From contig CAJNDS010002641.1 in NCBI GenBank assembly GCA_905221605.1, positions 186,001 to 250,000 on the forward strand: a stretch of 64,000 bases of DNA. Reading direction: 5' to 3'. Below, in pieces: positions 53,442-64,000 of this stretch. The notes beneath the pieces are model-generated. The model did no database searches. It had not been told where the DNA came from and saw only the letters and a program-made list of their open reading frames with translations. This DNA comes from Symbiodinium natans (Eukaryota; Sar; Dinophyceae; Suessiales; Symbiodiniaceae). The translations under genes and the position numbers were made by a program. Within the stretch, counting starts at the first letter, position 1; every line of letters starts with the position of its first letter.

Positions 53442-55665
53442 GTTTTCTACATGAGGGTTTAGGGTTTAGTGTTCAGGGTTTAGGGTTGGTCGGGTCTCGA
53501 AACTACTGTATGGTCCTTTGCTGATCTCTTGTTATGAGATGCCACCTTGTCTAGCACGCCCATAGAACGGTTGTTTGGCAACTCCTTTGGGGCTATATTC
53601 GCCAAAGTAGGCCCTAAAGTTCTACAGCCTACATCCCGACCTACGATGGGGGCCTATATGACTCCCCCCGGGCTTTGCGAATGGTGGAACCATGAGGAGC
53701 ATGGAGTTGGGGTTGGCAGAAGGTTTGCTGAGTCAAAGTGATAAAGGACAACGAGTTTGAGCAGAAGGCCCTAGACTAGACATGTTTTGTTTTTTCCGGC
53801 TTGTGTTTAGATGGGTCCACATTATGCCAGTGTAGACACCAAACAGCGAGAGATAAAAAGCCCACAAGTCCGAAAGCGATCACAGATTCTCTTTCCGCGA
53901 GCCCAGATGTCCAAAAGCAACGACAGCGTCGCATTTCGTGAGCCCAGATGTCCGAAAGCGACGGCAGTGCCGCAATTCGTATTCCCAGAAGTGTAAACTT
54001 TCGAGGGTGGCGTCCTCAGCCACGAGCCGATAGCGCGATTTTCATGCAGCGCGCCAGCAGGCCTCGAGGCAAAGCAATGGGCGCGCCGCCAGCGGGGCAC
54101 GCTGCGGTTATGCCGATCCAACCCCTTAGACTTTGAGCCTTGGAACCCCTCAGTGTTTAGGGTTTAGGGTGGGTTTAGGGTTTAGGCTACTTGAAGACCT
54201 GCAAGTCGCTGAGGTCTCATGCCTCTGCCAGCCGCCTGGCCCCCAGCAGCTTCTGTACTTGGGCTTGTTGTGAATTAGCCCCCCTTTGGGGTAAGTGGGC
54301 AAGGTCTATCTGAAAAGGGGACGTTGTCGAACAATCCCCACATTCTTTTTCACTTCGGGTCCCACCCTGAGCCTACGTCCTGCATGTCACGAACCTTTGA
54401 GGAATTGAGGGCTTCGGGACATGGAAACACGGCTTTTGGGCTCTGGGCACAGGGCTCCAAACGCGAGATGCGGCCCAAGACTACCAGAAGTCCTTCTCTC
54501 AGGAGGAACCTAGGGCGCCAGGGATCCAAAAGCCTTGGATATGTGGCATGCAGCTTTGCAATTTACCTCTGGGATAGCAGGGGACACCCAGAAAAAGCCC
54601 CTAAAACCAAACCCGAAGCTCTTGACCCACCCTCGAGCCGCTCGGAGGCTTGGCATGCCGCCCTGCCCGCCCTCGACCCTGAGTCCGGCACGGCCCAGCA
54701 TGTTTGGGGTCGAGGGTTTGTAGGTTGTTTGAGGGTTTATGTTGTGGGCTGAGGGGTGTTCCTTGGGTGTTCATGGCGCCTTGCAGATGGAGTTAGCTTC
54801 TCTCTCAGTTTTCTCGCTTTCTCTGTCTTTTGCGCTTGCGTTCGCCTGTGCATGTGTCCGCGTGCGCGCGCCCGCTTCAGGAGCATCCGCAGGGTGGGCC
54901 TGTGAACCTTTTAAAGGCGTCCAAAACACCCGTTTGCCCTGAAAATCCTCTAAGAAAAGGCTTTTTTCTGCTCGTGGAGCCTTTTCGGCACAGCCAGAGA
55001 GAGCATCATGACCGTCGATGATGCACGCCCGTGAGGGTTTAGGGAGGTGTCCCGCTGTTTGGAGGCCTCGAAAAGTAGTATTGCAGCCCCTTTGATGCGC
55101 TTTTGGAGGGTTTTTGAAGGGCCCCCGCGCGAAAGAAGGGTCGGTGCCTGTGACCATCTGTGACCGCAAAGGTAGGTAGGGTAAGGGTCTGCAGGGGGAT
55201 AGGCCGCGGGCACGGGAAGGGGGGACCCGCCCCTCTCGGACTGCGAAGTCTGGCTCCGGAGGCTTGCGGCAGATGGTGGGATTTGGCACGCATGAGCTTG
55301 CCGGGCGAGGGGCTCAGGGGCTTACCCGTAGAGCCTGGATGTTAGGCTGCGTTCCAAGCTCCAAGCTCCAAGCTTCACAAGCAACTATAGTATACTATCG
55401 TCACTCTTCTCAATTTGCGGGCTTCTGTAGTCGCTCGGATGTCAAGATTGCCGCGACTTCCAAAGAAATGGTGCTCGTATAGCCACAACGAACATTGGCA
55501 GCCTCTACCACCACCACGAGACCAACACAACATACACGACCTTGGCCTCACTGACCAGCCTGGAGATGCTTTCACAAAGTGCCTCAACATCCATGACTCA
55601 CTGCACAACTTTTAGGAACCTTCAGGGATCCCTGTACTTCCCCAAAAATACCCAGTTCCGTGGAG

Positions 55666-55726
55666 GTCCGAGTGCTACCTGGCCGTTCAGGCGGCGCTGG
55701 AGGCTGAGCGAGCCGGGATCTTGCAG
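55666..55726 (+). CDS. Candidate coiled-coil exon
   Basis: 61 nt after CGTGGAG, reading SECYLAVQAALEAERAGILQ, ending at a GA donor (GATACC). Confidence 0.5.
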
Positions 55727-56028
55727 GATACCCGCAGACCCGCTGCATCCCGCTGCCCTCCACTGCATCCTGTAGCCCAGAAACTTATCAGTCATTGAAT
55801 CATACCATGATGGGGCTTGTTTGGGGGGATAATTTGGTGAATGCGGGCCCAGTACTCCCAACAGAGTCGTTTCTGGGGGGACCTAAATCCTGCAGCAAAC
55901 GTCACCCACGATGCTGTGAAAAGGATTCTTGTCTTTGCGCGGCTCGGAGCTAGGTTGGGAACCAGGGTAAGCATGTGCTGTCAAACTCCGAGTAGGATAT
56001 ACACCCCCAAAAATGGTTGCCCTCGCAC

Positions 56029-56095
56029 CCCCCCGCCTCCCCCCCCCCCCCCCCCCCCCCAACCCCCCCCCCCCCCCGCCAGGGTCACCCCCCCT
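56029..56095 (+). repeat. Poly-C tract
   Basis: Several long C runs, followed by CCCTAAA-like sequence to about 56250. Confidence 0.9.
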
Positions 56096-57106
56096 CCACC
56101 CCTAAACCTGCCCAAAACCCCGGAAACCCCAACCCTAAAACCCGATAACCCTAAGGCCTAGAACCCTAAACCCGTGGGCGCCAGGCCTTTGCCCAAAAAG
56201 CCCCAAAGCTCCAAAACCCTAACCCCTAAAACCCTGAACCCTAAAACCAACCCACAACCACACCACGGGTGGGTGGGTGGGTGGGGGGCCGACGGGCACG
56301 CTGGGGCACAACCACATAACCAGGTTCTTTTGTGCGAACACGAGGGGAAGCATTGGCAACGACTGCGACCGATATAGGAGTGGGCTTGAGCGCTTTGGGG
56401 GCTGAGGGTCCAGGGTTAGATGCAGGCTGGCGTGCGCCACATTGATTCCGCCCGTGCCTCTGGTGTTTCGGGTTGGAATGTGATGGGCTTTCGAGTGCTG
56501 CAGCATGTTCCTATGAACTCCACCCCAAACCCTGAGCCCTCAACCTTGCTTAGGGCGAGAACACAAGTAACAGGGGGCACGTGTGAGTTGATGCGACTTC
56601 ATTTCGGGTTTTGCTTTTGGAGGAATATTAGTCGCGGTAAGTGGGCGTAAAAAAGTGAACATGAAGGAATGTGATGCGCATAGCCACATGACTGCACTGA
56701 CATTGTGTTTTGCTTGAACATGGGCCAAGACAATCTTGGTGATATTCATACGAGACTGCAGAGGATTATAGGTTGAATGGGGGGGTTCCAGGAACCCTAA
56801 AGAGTCATTCGTGAAGAACAACCCAAAGGGCATCAGCCGTTGCAGTTGGCGAGATTCAGGGCCCTATTCTTGGCCTAGCATGAGTGCCTGCCCAAAAAGT
56901 GGGCTGCATGCTTCTTGAGCTAGATCCTGGGGTCCGGTCTAGCAGTAGTTTGTCTTCCCAAGTTTGATCTTAAGTTCTGGCCATCCCTGACCTGCACCTA
57001 AAGACCCACCAATCCGAGCCGTCCGACCCTTAACCCTCAGCCCTAAACCGGCGACACTGAAGCAAAGACCCAGATACATCTTTGCGACCCCTGATCCACC
57101 ACCGAG

Positions 57107-57160
57107 GCTGAGTCCTACCGCAACGCAGCCGAGGTGGGTCGGGCAATACTGAGCAGCAAG
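57107..57160 (+). CDS. Candidate coiled-coil exon
   Basis: After CACCGAG the frame reads AESYRNAAEVGRAILSSK up to a GC donor (GCCGGG). A GT donor at 57134 would give a 27-nt exon. 55727-57106 otherwise shows nothing assignable. Confidence 0.45.
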
Positions 57161-58182
57161 GCCGGGCCGCCTGGTGAGGGGATTCGCCAGACAAAGGGAT
57201 TTCGGGCTCCCCAAATACAGCTGGGCCAGGTGTGGTTTCGGGTTTGGATGTTCAAGGCCACTTGCCCTAGAGAAGAACCTTGTGCTAGGGCTTGAGGTCG
57301 AGGGTTTAGTAGGCGGGGGTGTTGGGGGTACAGCCGTAGGGGGGCTGGACTGTGGACGTGTTGGCCGGGACTTTGGCCATTCAAGCTGCTGTTGAGCTAC
57401 TCAGCTAAGAAATGCTCATCTCCAAACCTTGATCGCTGGTTCGTCGGTTTGCTTGCAAGGTTCCCCGCGAGTCGATCTACCTGGCTACGCCACTGGGCTG
57501 TTCCCGGAACCCTAAACCAACCTCCTCAACCCTGGGTATTGCCCAAATTCTTGAGCTTTTCCGTAGCTCTGAAGCTGTAAAGACTGCACTAGAGACTCAG
57601 GAAGGGGACCATTGTTTCGAACAACCCCCGCTTTTGGTTCTGAGTAGCAGGAAATCAAATCCGCGACCCCCATCAATCGTTAAGCTGATGTAGCCATATG
57701 GGTTTGCACAAATAGGGGGCCCTGAAAATAGAGCCCAAACAATGGGATTCCCTTAAAAAAAGACCCCAGGTAAGGTACCCTCAATTTCGGAAGCCTCCAT
57801 ATATTTTGCCGAGGCAGAGTTCGCTTAACTTTACTTGCGCAGCAGGGTTTAGGGTTCAGGGTTTCGGGTTTAGGGTTTAGGGTTGTTTGCATCCATAAAG
57901 CTTAGATCGTCAAACGGCTCCTCTGCAACCCCCATACCCTGCAAATGAGAGGCCTAGATTCCCCCAATGACAGGGCATTCCACCCAGACTAGCAGGTCCC
58001 TCAAGGTGAGCCTTTGCAGAAAACTCTCCCGTCTTCAAGGGGCCTTCTATGAAGCAGTTTGCTTCCAAGGCCAAAGCCTAATCACACGCGTGCACTTCGT
58101 CTCTCTTTGCAAACGATTTCTAAGCTCCAAACCCTAAGAACACCAAGCCCTAAATTCCCCCCAAGCCCTAAACCGCCCAAAA

Positions 58183-58254
58183 GAGCCGCAACTACTGTCG
58201 AGGAAGCTGTCCACGACCAACCTGGACGAAAGAGCAGCCTATGCTGCGCTACAG
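58183..58254 (+). CDS. Candidate exon
   Basis: After AAAAG the frame reads PQLLSRKLSTTNLDERAAYA and ends ALQ at a GTGGGG donor. CCCTAAA-type sequence precedes it. Confidence 0.45.
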
Positions 58255-58578
58255 GTGGGGTGTGCCGCCCAAGGGTGCAGATTATGTACGTGAGGACAAG
58301 AGGGAGTGTAGTTCCCCCAAGCCTGTATACCGTAAACGGCAGCATCGGCAGTCTTCACCATTCTTAGGCGGAGCTGGATGGCTTCTGGCCGACGGCCTAC
58401 GCCGACCTCTGTGCCTCACCTCAACCGCTTTTCTGTTTACGGTTTAGGGCTCAGGCAGTCAGGGGTTTCGGCAAGTTTCAGGTTCAGGGGTTTTAAATGG
58501 GCCGTCGCCCACAGCCGGCCGCGCCCCAAACCGGACAAGACTTACAGTAGGTATGGGGGCCGCATGTGTTTTTTCTGT

Positions 58579-58684
58579 GCAGCAGCAGCAGCAGCAGCAG
58601 CAGCGGCAGCGGCAGCGGCAGCGGCAGCGGCAGCGGCAGCGGCAGCGGCAGCGGCAGCGGCAGCGGCAGCGGCAGCGGCAGCGG
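58579..58684 (+). repeat. CAG/CGGCAG repeat
   Basis: Seven to eight CAG units, then about 14 CGGCAG hexamers. All three frames are open (Gln-Arg, Ala, Ser-Gly). Confidence 0.95.
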
Positions 58685-58747
58685 CCATTTTCATTTCATT
58701 TCGGACGGTCGCATGGCCTCGTCGCGCACCTTGATCGCCGGATATGA
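58583..58747 (+). CDS. Possible exon encoding a Gln/Gln-Arg repeat
   Basis: The repeat starts exactly at a strong acceptor (TTTTTTCTGTGCAG). Read in the CAG frame it gives poly-Gln, then Arg-Gln dipeptides, then RPFSFHFGRSHGLVAHLD and a stop at 58745. Another frame continues to 58844. It may instead be a microsatellite in an intron. Confidence 0.3.
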   Translation, partial: QQQQQQQRQRQRQRQRQRQRQRQRQRQRQRQRQRPFSFHFGRSHGLVAHLDRRI

Positions 58748-58901
58748 TCTGCTATTTGGGATTGAGGTGGTCGAGGGCTCGAGTGTTTCGGAGCGTATCC
58801 AAAACCTCCCTTTTGAGCAGTGGAATCGGGCTGTCAACCTCTAATCCCTTGACACACTTGCCCCAAACGCCAACATCCATGAACCCCTCTATACTCCCCA
58901 G

Positions 58902-58969
58902 GCTACCTCCACTTCCCTTCGGACGATAGCCTGCCCCCTTGGAGGGCCTTGGAGCGTCTCCACGATGAG
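58902..58969 (+). CDS. Candidate exon
   Basis: After CCCCAG the frame reads YLHFPSDDSLPPWRALERLH and continues DE to a GC-type donor (GAGG|GC). Unidentified. Confidence 0.4.
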
Positions 58970-59689
58970 GGCGGGGGCCACAGAGGTGCTTGTAGCTTTT
59001 CTGTGCAGGGTTTAGAGTCTGGACATGCGGGGGTTGTGGGTCTTGCTTTGGTGGGGAAGATACCCAGAAGCGGATCCGAAACAATCAACAATTCTATTGG
59101 GGCGCAGGCGTTCGAGTCGACAACAGCTTTTCCCTCTGTTCCTAGTGGAACGAGAGTGAAGCCACTACTCGATCGTCTAAACCCGGCTACGCCTTGACGT
59201 GCAATGAATGACATGACGGATTTTTGCAAGCTCTGCGGCTCTGCGGGCACGTGTAGAGTTGTGGTTTCTTTAAGGTCTATTCAAAGGCGTTCGATCTGGA
59301 GAGCGTTGGAAGTCTGAAAAACCCTGGGTGAACCCTCGGTCCCAAGTGAGGATGGTGAGGGGCGAATGGGCATCATGACTCAAGGAAGTGATTTGGGCAG
59401 CTGTGCCCTGCTAGCCTGAAGCTGTGGTTGGATTTCGCTTTGTTCGATGACGCTCGCACGAAGCCATGTGGATTCCGGCAGGGGGGGGGGGAGGATAGCA
59501 GCATTGATCCGCGAACAGTTTGGCCACACGAATGCATGTTTTTGTAGATCCTCGTCGACCAGAAGCCCACAGAAGCCCTACAACCCCGAAGCATTCAGAA
59601 GCAACCCTGGAAACAGCATTGGCTCTGGCGGTCAGGTCGCTGCCGCCAATTGGGTCTCAGCAACTTCGGTCAGGCAAAAGTGGTGTTGG

Positions 59690-60345
59690 TGTTGGTGCTG
59701 GTGCTGGTGTTGGTGTTGGTGTTGGTGTGTTGGTGTGTTGGTGTTGGTGTGTTGGTGTTGGTGTGTTGGTGTTGGAGTGTTGGCGTTGGTGTGTTTGTGT
59801 GTTGGTGTGTTTGTGTGTTTGTGTGTTTGTGTGTTGGTGTGTTTGTGTGTTGGTGTGTTTGTGTGTTTGTGTGTTTGTGTGTTGGTGTGTTTGTGAGTTT
59901 GTGTGTTTGTGTGTTTGTGTGTTTGTGTGTTTGTGTGTTTGTGTGTTTGTGTGTTTGTGTTTTTGTGTGTTTGTGTGTTTGTGTGTTTGTGTGTTTGTGT
60001 GTTTGTGTGTTTGTGTGTTTGTGTGTTTGTGTGTTTGTGTGTTTGTGTGTTTGTGTGTTTGTGTGTTTGTGTGTTTGTGTGTTTGTGTGTTTGTGGTGTG
60101 TTTGTTTGTTTGTGTGTTTGTGTGTTTGTGTGTTTGTGTGTTTGTGTGTTGGTGTGTTTGTGTTTGCGTGTTTGCGTGTTTGCGTGTTTGCGTGTTTGCG
60201 TGTTTGTGTGCTTGTGTGTTTGTGTCTTTGTGTGTTTGTGTGTTTGTGTGTTTGTGTGTTTGGGTGTTTGGGTGTGTGGGTGTGTGGGTGTGTGGGTGTG
60301 TGGGTGTGTGGGTGTGTGCGTGCGTGTGTGCGTGCGTGTGGGCGC
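59690..60345. repeat. Long TGTGTGTT minisatellite
   Basis: About 650 bp of GTGTGTTT/GTGTTG octamer and hexamer repeats, changing to GTGTGTGGG-type units at the right end. Long open frames on both strands (Cys/Val/Phe/Leu or Thr/His/Asn) are artefacts of the repeat. Confidence 0.95.
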
Positions 60346-60478
60346 ACACATGTAGGTGCGGGTGCGGGCGCGTGCGTGTGCGTGCGCGTGCACCTTGGTG
60401 ATTCTTGGAAGGGGTGGCCTGTTAAAAAGTACCTCGGAACCAACACCAAGTAGTACAAAGCTATATCAGTAGCGCCAG

Positions 60479-60562
60479 GCTCAGATTGAGGAGCTCATGC
60501 ATCGGGCGCGAGTGAAGCCCGTGGCCCTTCAGCACCTCGGTGGTGGGACCAAGCACGAAAGG
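60479..60562 (+). CDS. Candidate exon, coiled-coil-like
   Basis: 84 nt after GCGCCAG, reading AQIEELMHRARVKPVALQHL and continuing to KHER, ending at a GC donor. TTTAGGG-type repeats (60573-60620) follow at the usual place. Confidence 0.5.
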
Positions 60563-60620
60563 GCATAGCAATTAGGGTTTAGGGGTTTAGGGTAGAGGGG
60601 TTCAGGGTTTAGGGTTTAGG

Positions 60621-62779
60621 ATCATGAACTTCTCCACCGCCAGAAGGCTCAGGGCTAATCTTGGAATGGATATTGGCAGATTGGAGTACGGCGTACGGGC
60701 CTCCAAGCAATGGGAGAAGAAGGCTATGTAGTTGTGTTTGGCCGTGGCACACGGGCTTCTGGGATTTCCAGCGTTCTGTACATCCTTCGCTGCAGTGTTT
60801 GATTCGTACTCTCATGCCAGATGGGCGTTGTTTTTCTTCATGCATCGTAGCAGGGCAAGCCAGCAAGCCCAGACCCTAAAGACCGGAGGCAAAAGCCATA
60901 AAGACAGTGTTGGGGTTCCAGTTCCAGCTTTGTAAGCCCCAACCTGCCCGACACGAACTACAGATCTAAATCTTGAAATAACCCCAACCTTGAAGACTCC
61001 AAAGCATAAGCGCTTGAGGATTCAGTTCTCCGTGTACGAGCCGTGCAGTCCCTCTTTCTTGCGTTGGCTTCGAGGGACAGGGATCACCGTGCCCTGAGCT
61101 GCAGCAGTTCACTGTGGGCTTAAAAGTCTCCCAGGGCAAGTCCGGACCCCTAAGCCGTGAATCGTGTAATCTCTATCAAGTTTTAGAGCTTCGAGTTTAG
61201 GATTGCAGCGGTTTGCGGAGTTGTGCCAGTAGAAGTGGTTTGGGCTCAGGGTTTAGCGTTTTGGGTTGGGTAAATTTGTTGTCGGGCTACGGCACCGGAC
61301 AGATGTTCTCCGTCAGGGCAGGGAAAAACACACGGCTTCTGATTGGGTGGCTCAATGTATGCTGAATTGCAGGTGGTGGCGGCCTCCTCGTTGAATCCGA
61401 ACGCAACTTGCAACCTGAACCCCATGCAGGACGTCGAACGCTTGCATGATGAGCACAGGCAGCTGCCGAAAACTCGCTATGTTAAAAACGATCGTATGCA
61501 GCATTGTGCACAGCTGCGCTTTCGGATAGGCGTGCATGTGAGACCCTATCTTCAGCAACGCATCACAGCTCTATGCAAGCTGATGGCAAGAGCAGTGCAG
61601 CACAGCGAGGCTCGTGACTCGTGCCCTCAGTGGCCAGACTCTTTTCTTTGGCTTGTGTCACGACGCACACTTCGCGAAATGCTTGCGCAGCTGTTAATTG
61701 GTTTGTGGAGAGCGCGTCGAATAGGCTAGAACCCAGCGCGCGCAGGTCTGCGCAAGTTTGTGAGCAGTTTGTTTGTCGCCAGAACCGCCCTGGTTCACAG
61801 CTCAGTCGAATCCTGAGGCTTAAGTTCTGCCCCAAACCCCATAAGCCCCAAACACAAACCTTACACCCTGAAGCCTATGATTTCTAAACTGCACCACATG
61901 TGGAGGATCCCCATGTTCTGGCCATCGCCTCCAAACGTGGTAGGACCCCGGCCCAGGCACGCCATGGTTATTGGATTGCTGTTGACCGCTAATGAGCAGC
62001 GCATCTAATGTGCCATATCCATCTTACAGCTGCTTAGGGGCAGCCCTGTCCGGGTTTAGGGTTTTCGTTCAGGTTTTTTTTGGCTTAAAGTTTTAGGGGT
62101 CAAGGTGTGAAAGGGTGTTAAGGTTAGTCGTTCACACTGCAGCCGCCAAAAGAAACTTTGAGCCTGCCTCAAGTGCCGAAGCCCCGCCCTCCCCCCCCCG
62201 CCCTCCCACGCCCTCCCACATGCAAAATGAAGAAAGGTTTGTCCATTCCTGAGCCATCTAGTCCCTTCTTCTGCCCTGGCAGGTGTTGCTCCGCTGGCTC
62301 CTACAGCAGGGGGCAGCCGGGCCAAGTAGCCCCAAAACCCTGAGCCTGGTATTACTAGTCGGAATGGCATTGATAGTAAGAAAGGTAAGCCGTATATTCG
62401 ATATATGAGTCTGTGAGCAGTAAGCGTAATGACCCTGAACCCCAGAAAACCCTCAACCACAAGAGGAACGATCTGTTAGAGGCATCTGCTTTTCAGGTCA
62501 GCGGGTCTCTTTTTTGGGGGGGAGGGGGTTCTGCAACCCAACGTTCCGTGCGCTGGGTGCCCTCTTGGAGTCTTACCCCTGCAGGCCTTAAGGACCCTGC
62601 AGGCTTTTAGCAAAGGCACCAGGGAATTGAAGAATTTAGTAGGGTCGAAGGTGCAGTGACCATTCTTCCCCTCCTCAAGAACCCCTGAACATCGTCTTTG
62701 CAGGTTACCTTGTGGGCTTGAATGCCACAGCCCACAAGAATGTTTTGGCCTTTATATTGGGAGTTAACCATCCCGGCCT
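60621..62779. other. No gene assigned
   Basis: A 128-codon frame (61343-61729, no ATG at its start) reads plausibly (QDVERLHDEHRQLPKTRYVK) but has no recognised motif or splice support. Short C-rich tracts near 62190. Otherwise nothing is seen. Confidence 0.4.
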
Positions 62780-62878
62780 TAACCCTAAACCCTAAACCTT
62801 AAACCCTAAACCTTAAACCCTAAACCCTAAACCTTAAACCCTAAACTCTAAGCCCTAAACCCTAAACCCTAAACCCTG
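62780..62878 (+). repeat. CCCTAAA array
   Basis: About 14 C-strand units with CCTTAAA variants, immediately before a candidate exon. Confidence 0.95.
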
Positions 62879-62882
62879 GAAG

Positions 62883-62966
62883 CCGTGGAGCCTCAGGTAG
62901 CCGTCCTGCCTCGGAGCCGGAGCCCGGAGCACATCCGCCAAAACAGTCGGGATGCCCGAGGAAAGC
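62883..62966 (+). CDS. Candidate exon
   Basis: After TGGAAG the frame reads VEPQVAVLPRSRSPEHIRQN and continues SRDARGK. Unidentified; edges uncertain. Confidence 0.4.
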
Positions 62967-63343
62967 TGGGGTTAGGAGTTTGGGAGTTTCCCGGGTTTGG
63001 CTATATCCCCCTTGGGAATTATTCTATATGTTTGTTCATATAACACCCAAGAGGATATTAAATTAAAATAATATTTCTATTATGGTTCTAAGGGAGTATA
63101 GTTGGGATGTAGGCATGGTTTTGGGGGCTTCGGGCTGAGGACTACGGCTTAAGGGGTCTAAGGTGGCTTTGGGTTGAGCGGCTCAGGCATTTTTGTGGTG
63201 GTTCAGGTGTTCTGTGGCTGAGGGCTAGAGTCTTCAAAACACTTTGACTTAAAGGCCCAAGCCTTGCGAGCGTTACATGCCCCCCAAAAAGCCCTGAAAG
63301 CTACACTGTCAAACCCCAAAACGCTAAACCCTGTGCCGCCGAG

Positions 63344-63437
63344 GTCAGCTCGACTTCGAGCTGTCCGAGGTGGAGGTCGCCGTCCTCTCGGCGGTGTCCA
63401 CGCTGGTGCAGAGCCGCCCAGGCCCAGGGGTCTACTG
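63344..63437 (+). CDS. Candidate exon
   Basis: After GCCGAG the frame reads QLDFELSEVEVAVLSAVSTL and continues VQSRPG. Donor not fixed (GC near 63413 or 63421). Unidentified. Confidence 0.45.
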
Positions 63438-63548
63438 CGGGCGGGGTTTGGGGGGAGGGGGTGTTTGTTAGTGTTTTGTGCGCCTCTTTAAGTTTGATTG
63501 GTGCGAACAAGGCTTCATGAAAGGACTCTCATGTTGTCGTAAGTCACA

Positions 63549-63740
63549 ACTCTACTGGAGACCCCAATGCGTCTCGATCGATGCGTACTTTTGAGGGTGT
63601 GTGAGATTGAGGGACTCTACTGGAGACCCCAAGCGTCGCGATCGATGCGTACTTTTGAGGGTGTGTGAGATTGAGGGACACTACTGGAGACCCCAAGCGT
63701 CTCGATCGATGCGCACTTTTGAGGGTGTGTGAGATTGAGG
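63549..63740 (+). repeat. Three tandem copies of a 63-64-bp unit
   Basis: Each unit holds CTACTGGAGACCCCAA, TCGATCGATGCG and TTTTGAGGGTGTGTGAGATT, starting at about 63551, 63615 and 63678. Copies are nearly identical. The remaining 63741-64000 has no assigned feature. Confidence 0.9.
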
Positions 63741-64000
63741 GTTTAGCACTTAGGGTTTTGCACAAAGCCTTAAATTTCAACTCATGGCATAGAAGGCGCG
63801 CCTTTTCTTGCCTGGGATTGTGTGGCGTTTGTTAAACTTAGCGCGCGCGTGCTCGTAGTGCATTCTTATTCAGTTATTGCACAGCAGAAGCCGCAACCCT
63901 GCAGCTGTAGAGTCTTCAGCGCAAGCAGTCTTCAATCCGTAAACTCGATACCGTAGACCCCGGATCCCTGTCAAGTAAATTTCTGACATCCCGCATGTGG

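Noticed and set aside
59520-60458. Several 230-290-codon frames on both strands (Cys/Val/Phe or Thr/His/Asn rich)
   Set aside because: Pure translation of the TGTGTGTT minisatellite; frames are open because the repeat lacks stop codons.

Overview
The window looks like nuclear DNA of a dinoflagellate. The evidence is: intron-rich protein genes on one strand whose introns start with GT, GC or GA; very short exons; an intron landscape full of degenerate telomere-type TTTAGGG/CCCTAAA repeats; and a Ty1/copia element of the large polyprotein type I recognise from dinoflagellate genomes. No bacterial operons, rRNA or tRNA genes were found. Exon edges below were placed by hand from AG acceptors, GT/GC/GA donors, matching codon phase and protein-family logic. 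No search or transcript was available.

Layout, all on the + strand unless stated: 1-10194, 3' part of a CLC-type chloride channel/transporter gene with C-terminal CBS domains (start lies outside or is unrecognised); 10335-11435, an intronless P-loop kinase-like gene; about 11820-17181, a coiled-coil protein built from tiny exons; 17390-20716, a PLOD/procollagen galactosyltransferase-type glycosyltransferase in about 11 exons; 20717-24477, poorly resolved, with repeat arrays and two candidate exons; 24478-27631, a complete 9-exon secretory aspartyl/asparaginyl beta-hydroxylase (374 aa); 27632-46114, sparse candidate exons of unidentified genes, interrupted by a young complete copia retrotransposon on the - strand (30464-39301, 296-bp LTRs, CTAAC target duplication); 46115-47791, a two-exon Cys-rich protein with an internal duplication; 50375-51745, an intronless type II membrane sulfotransferase; 51746-64000, scattered short exons, several coiled-coil-like, among long satellites.

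Two observations stand out. First, the copia polyprotein carries, between protease and integrase, a domain with the HxD...H...R signature and strand order of 2-oxoglutarate/Fe(II) dioxygenases, most like the TET/JBP base-hydroxylase group. Second, telomere-like arrays are polarised around exons: TTTAGGG-type sequence follows an exon at the 5' part of the intron and CCCTAAA-type precedes the next exon, so many introns carry inverted repeats that could pair in RNA and bring weak GC/GA splice sites together. The glycosyltransferase, beta-hydroxylase and sulfotransferase would all act in the secretory pathway, but nothing shows that their clustering is functional.
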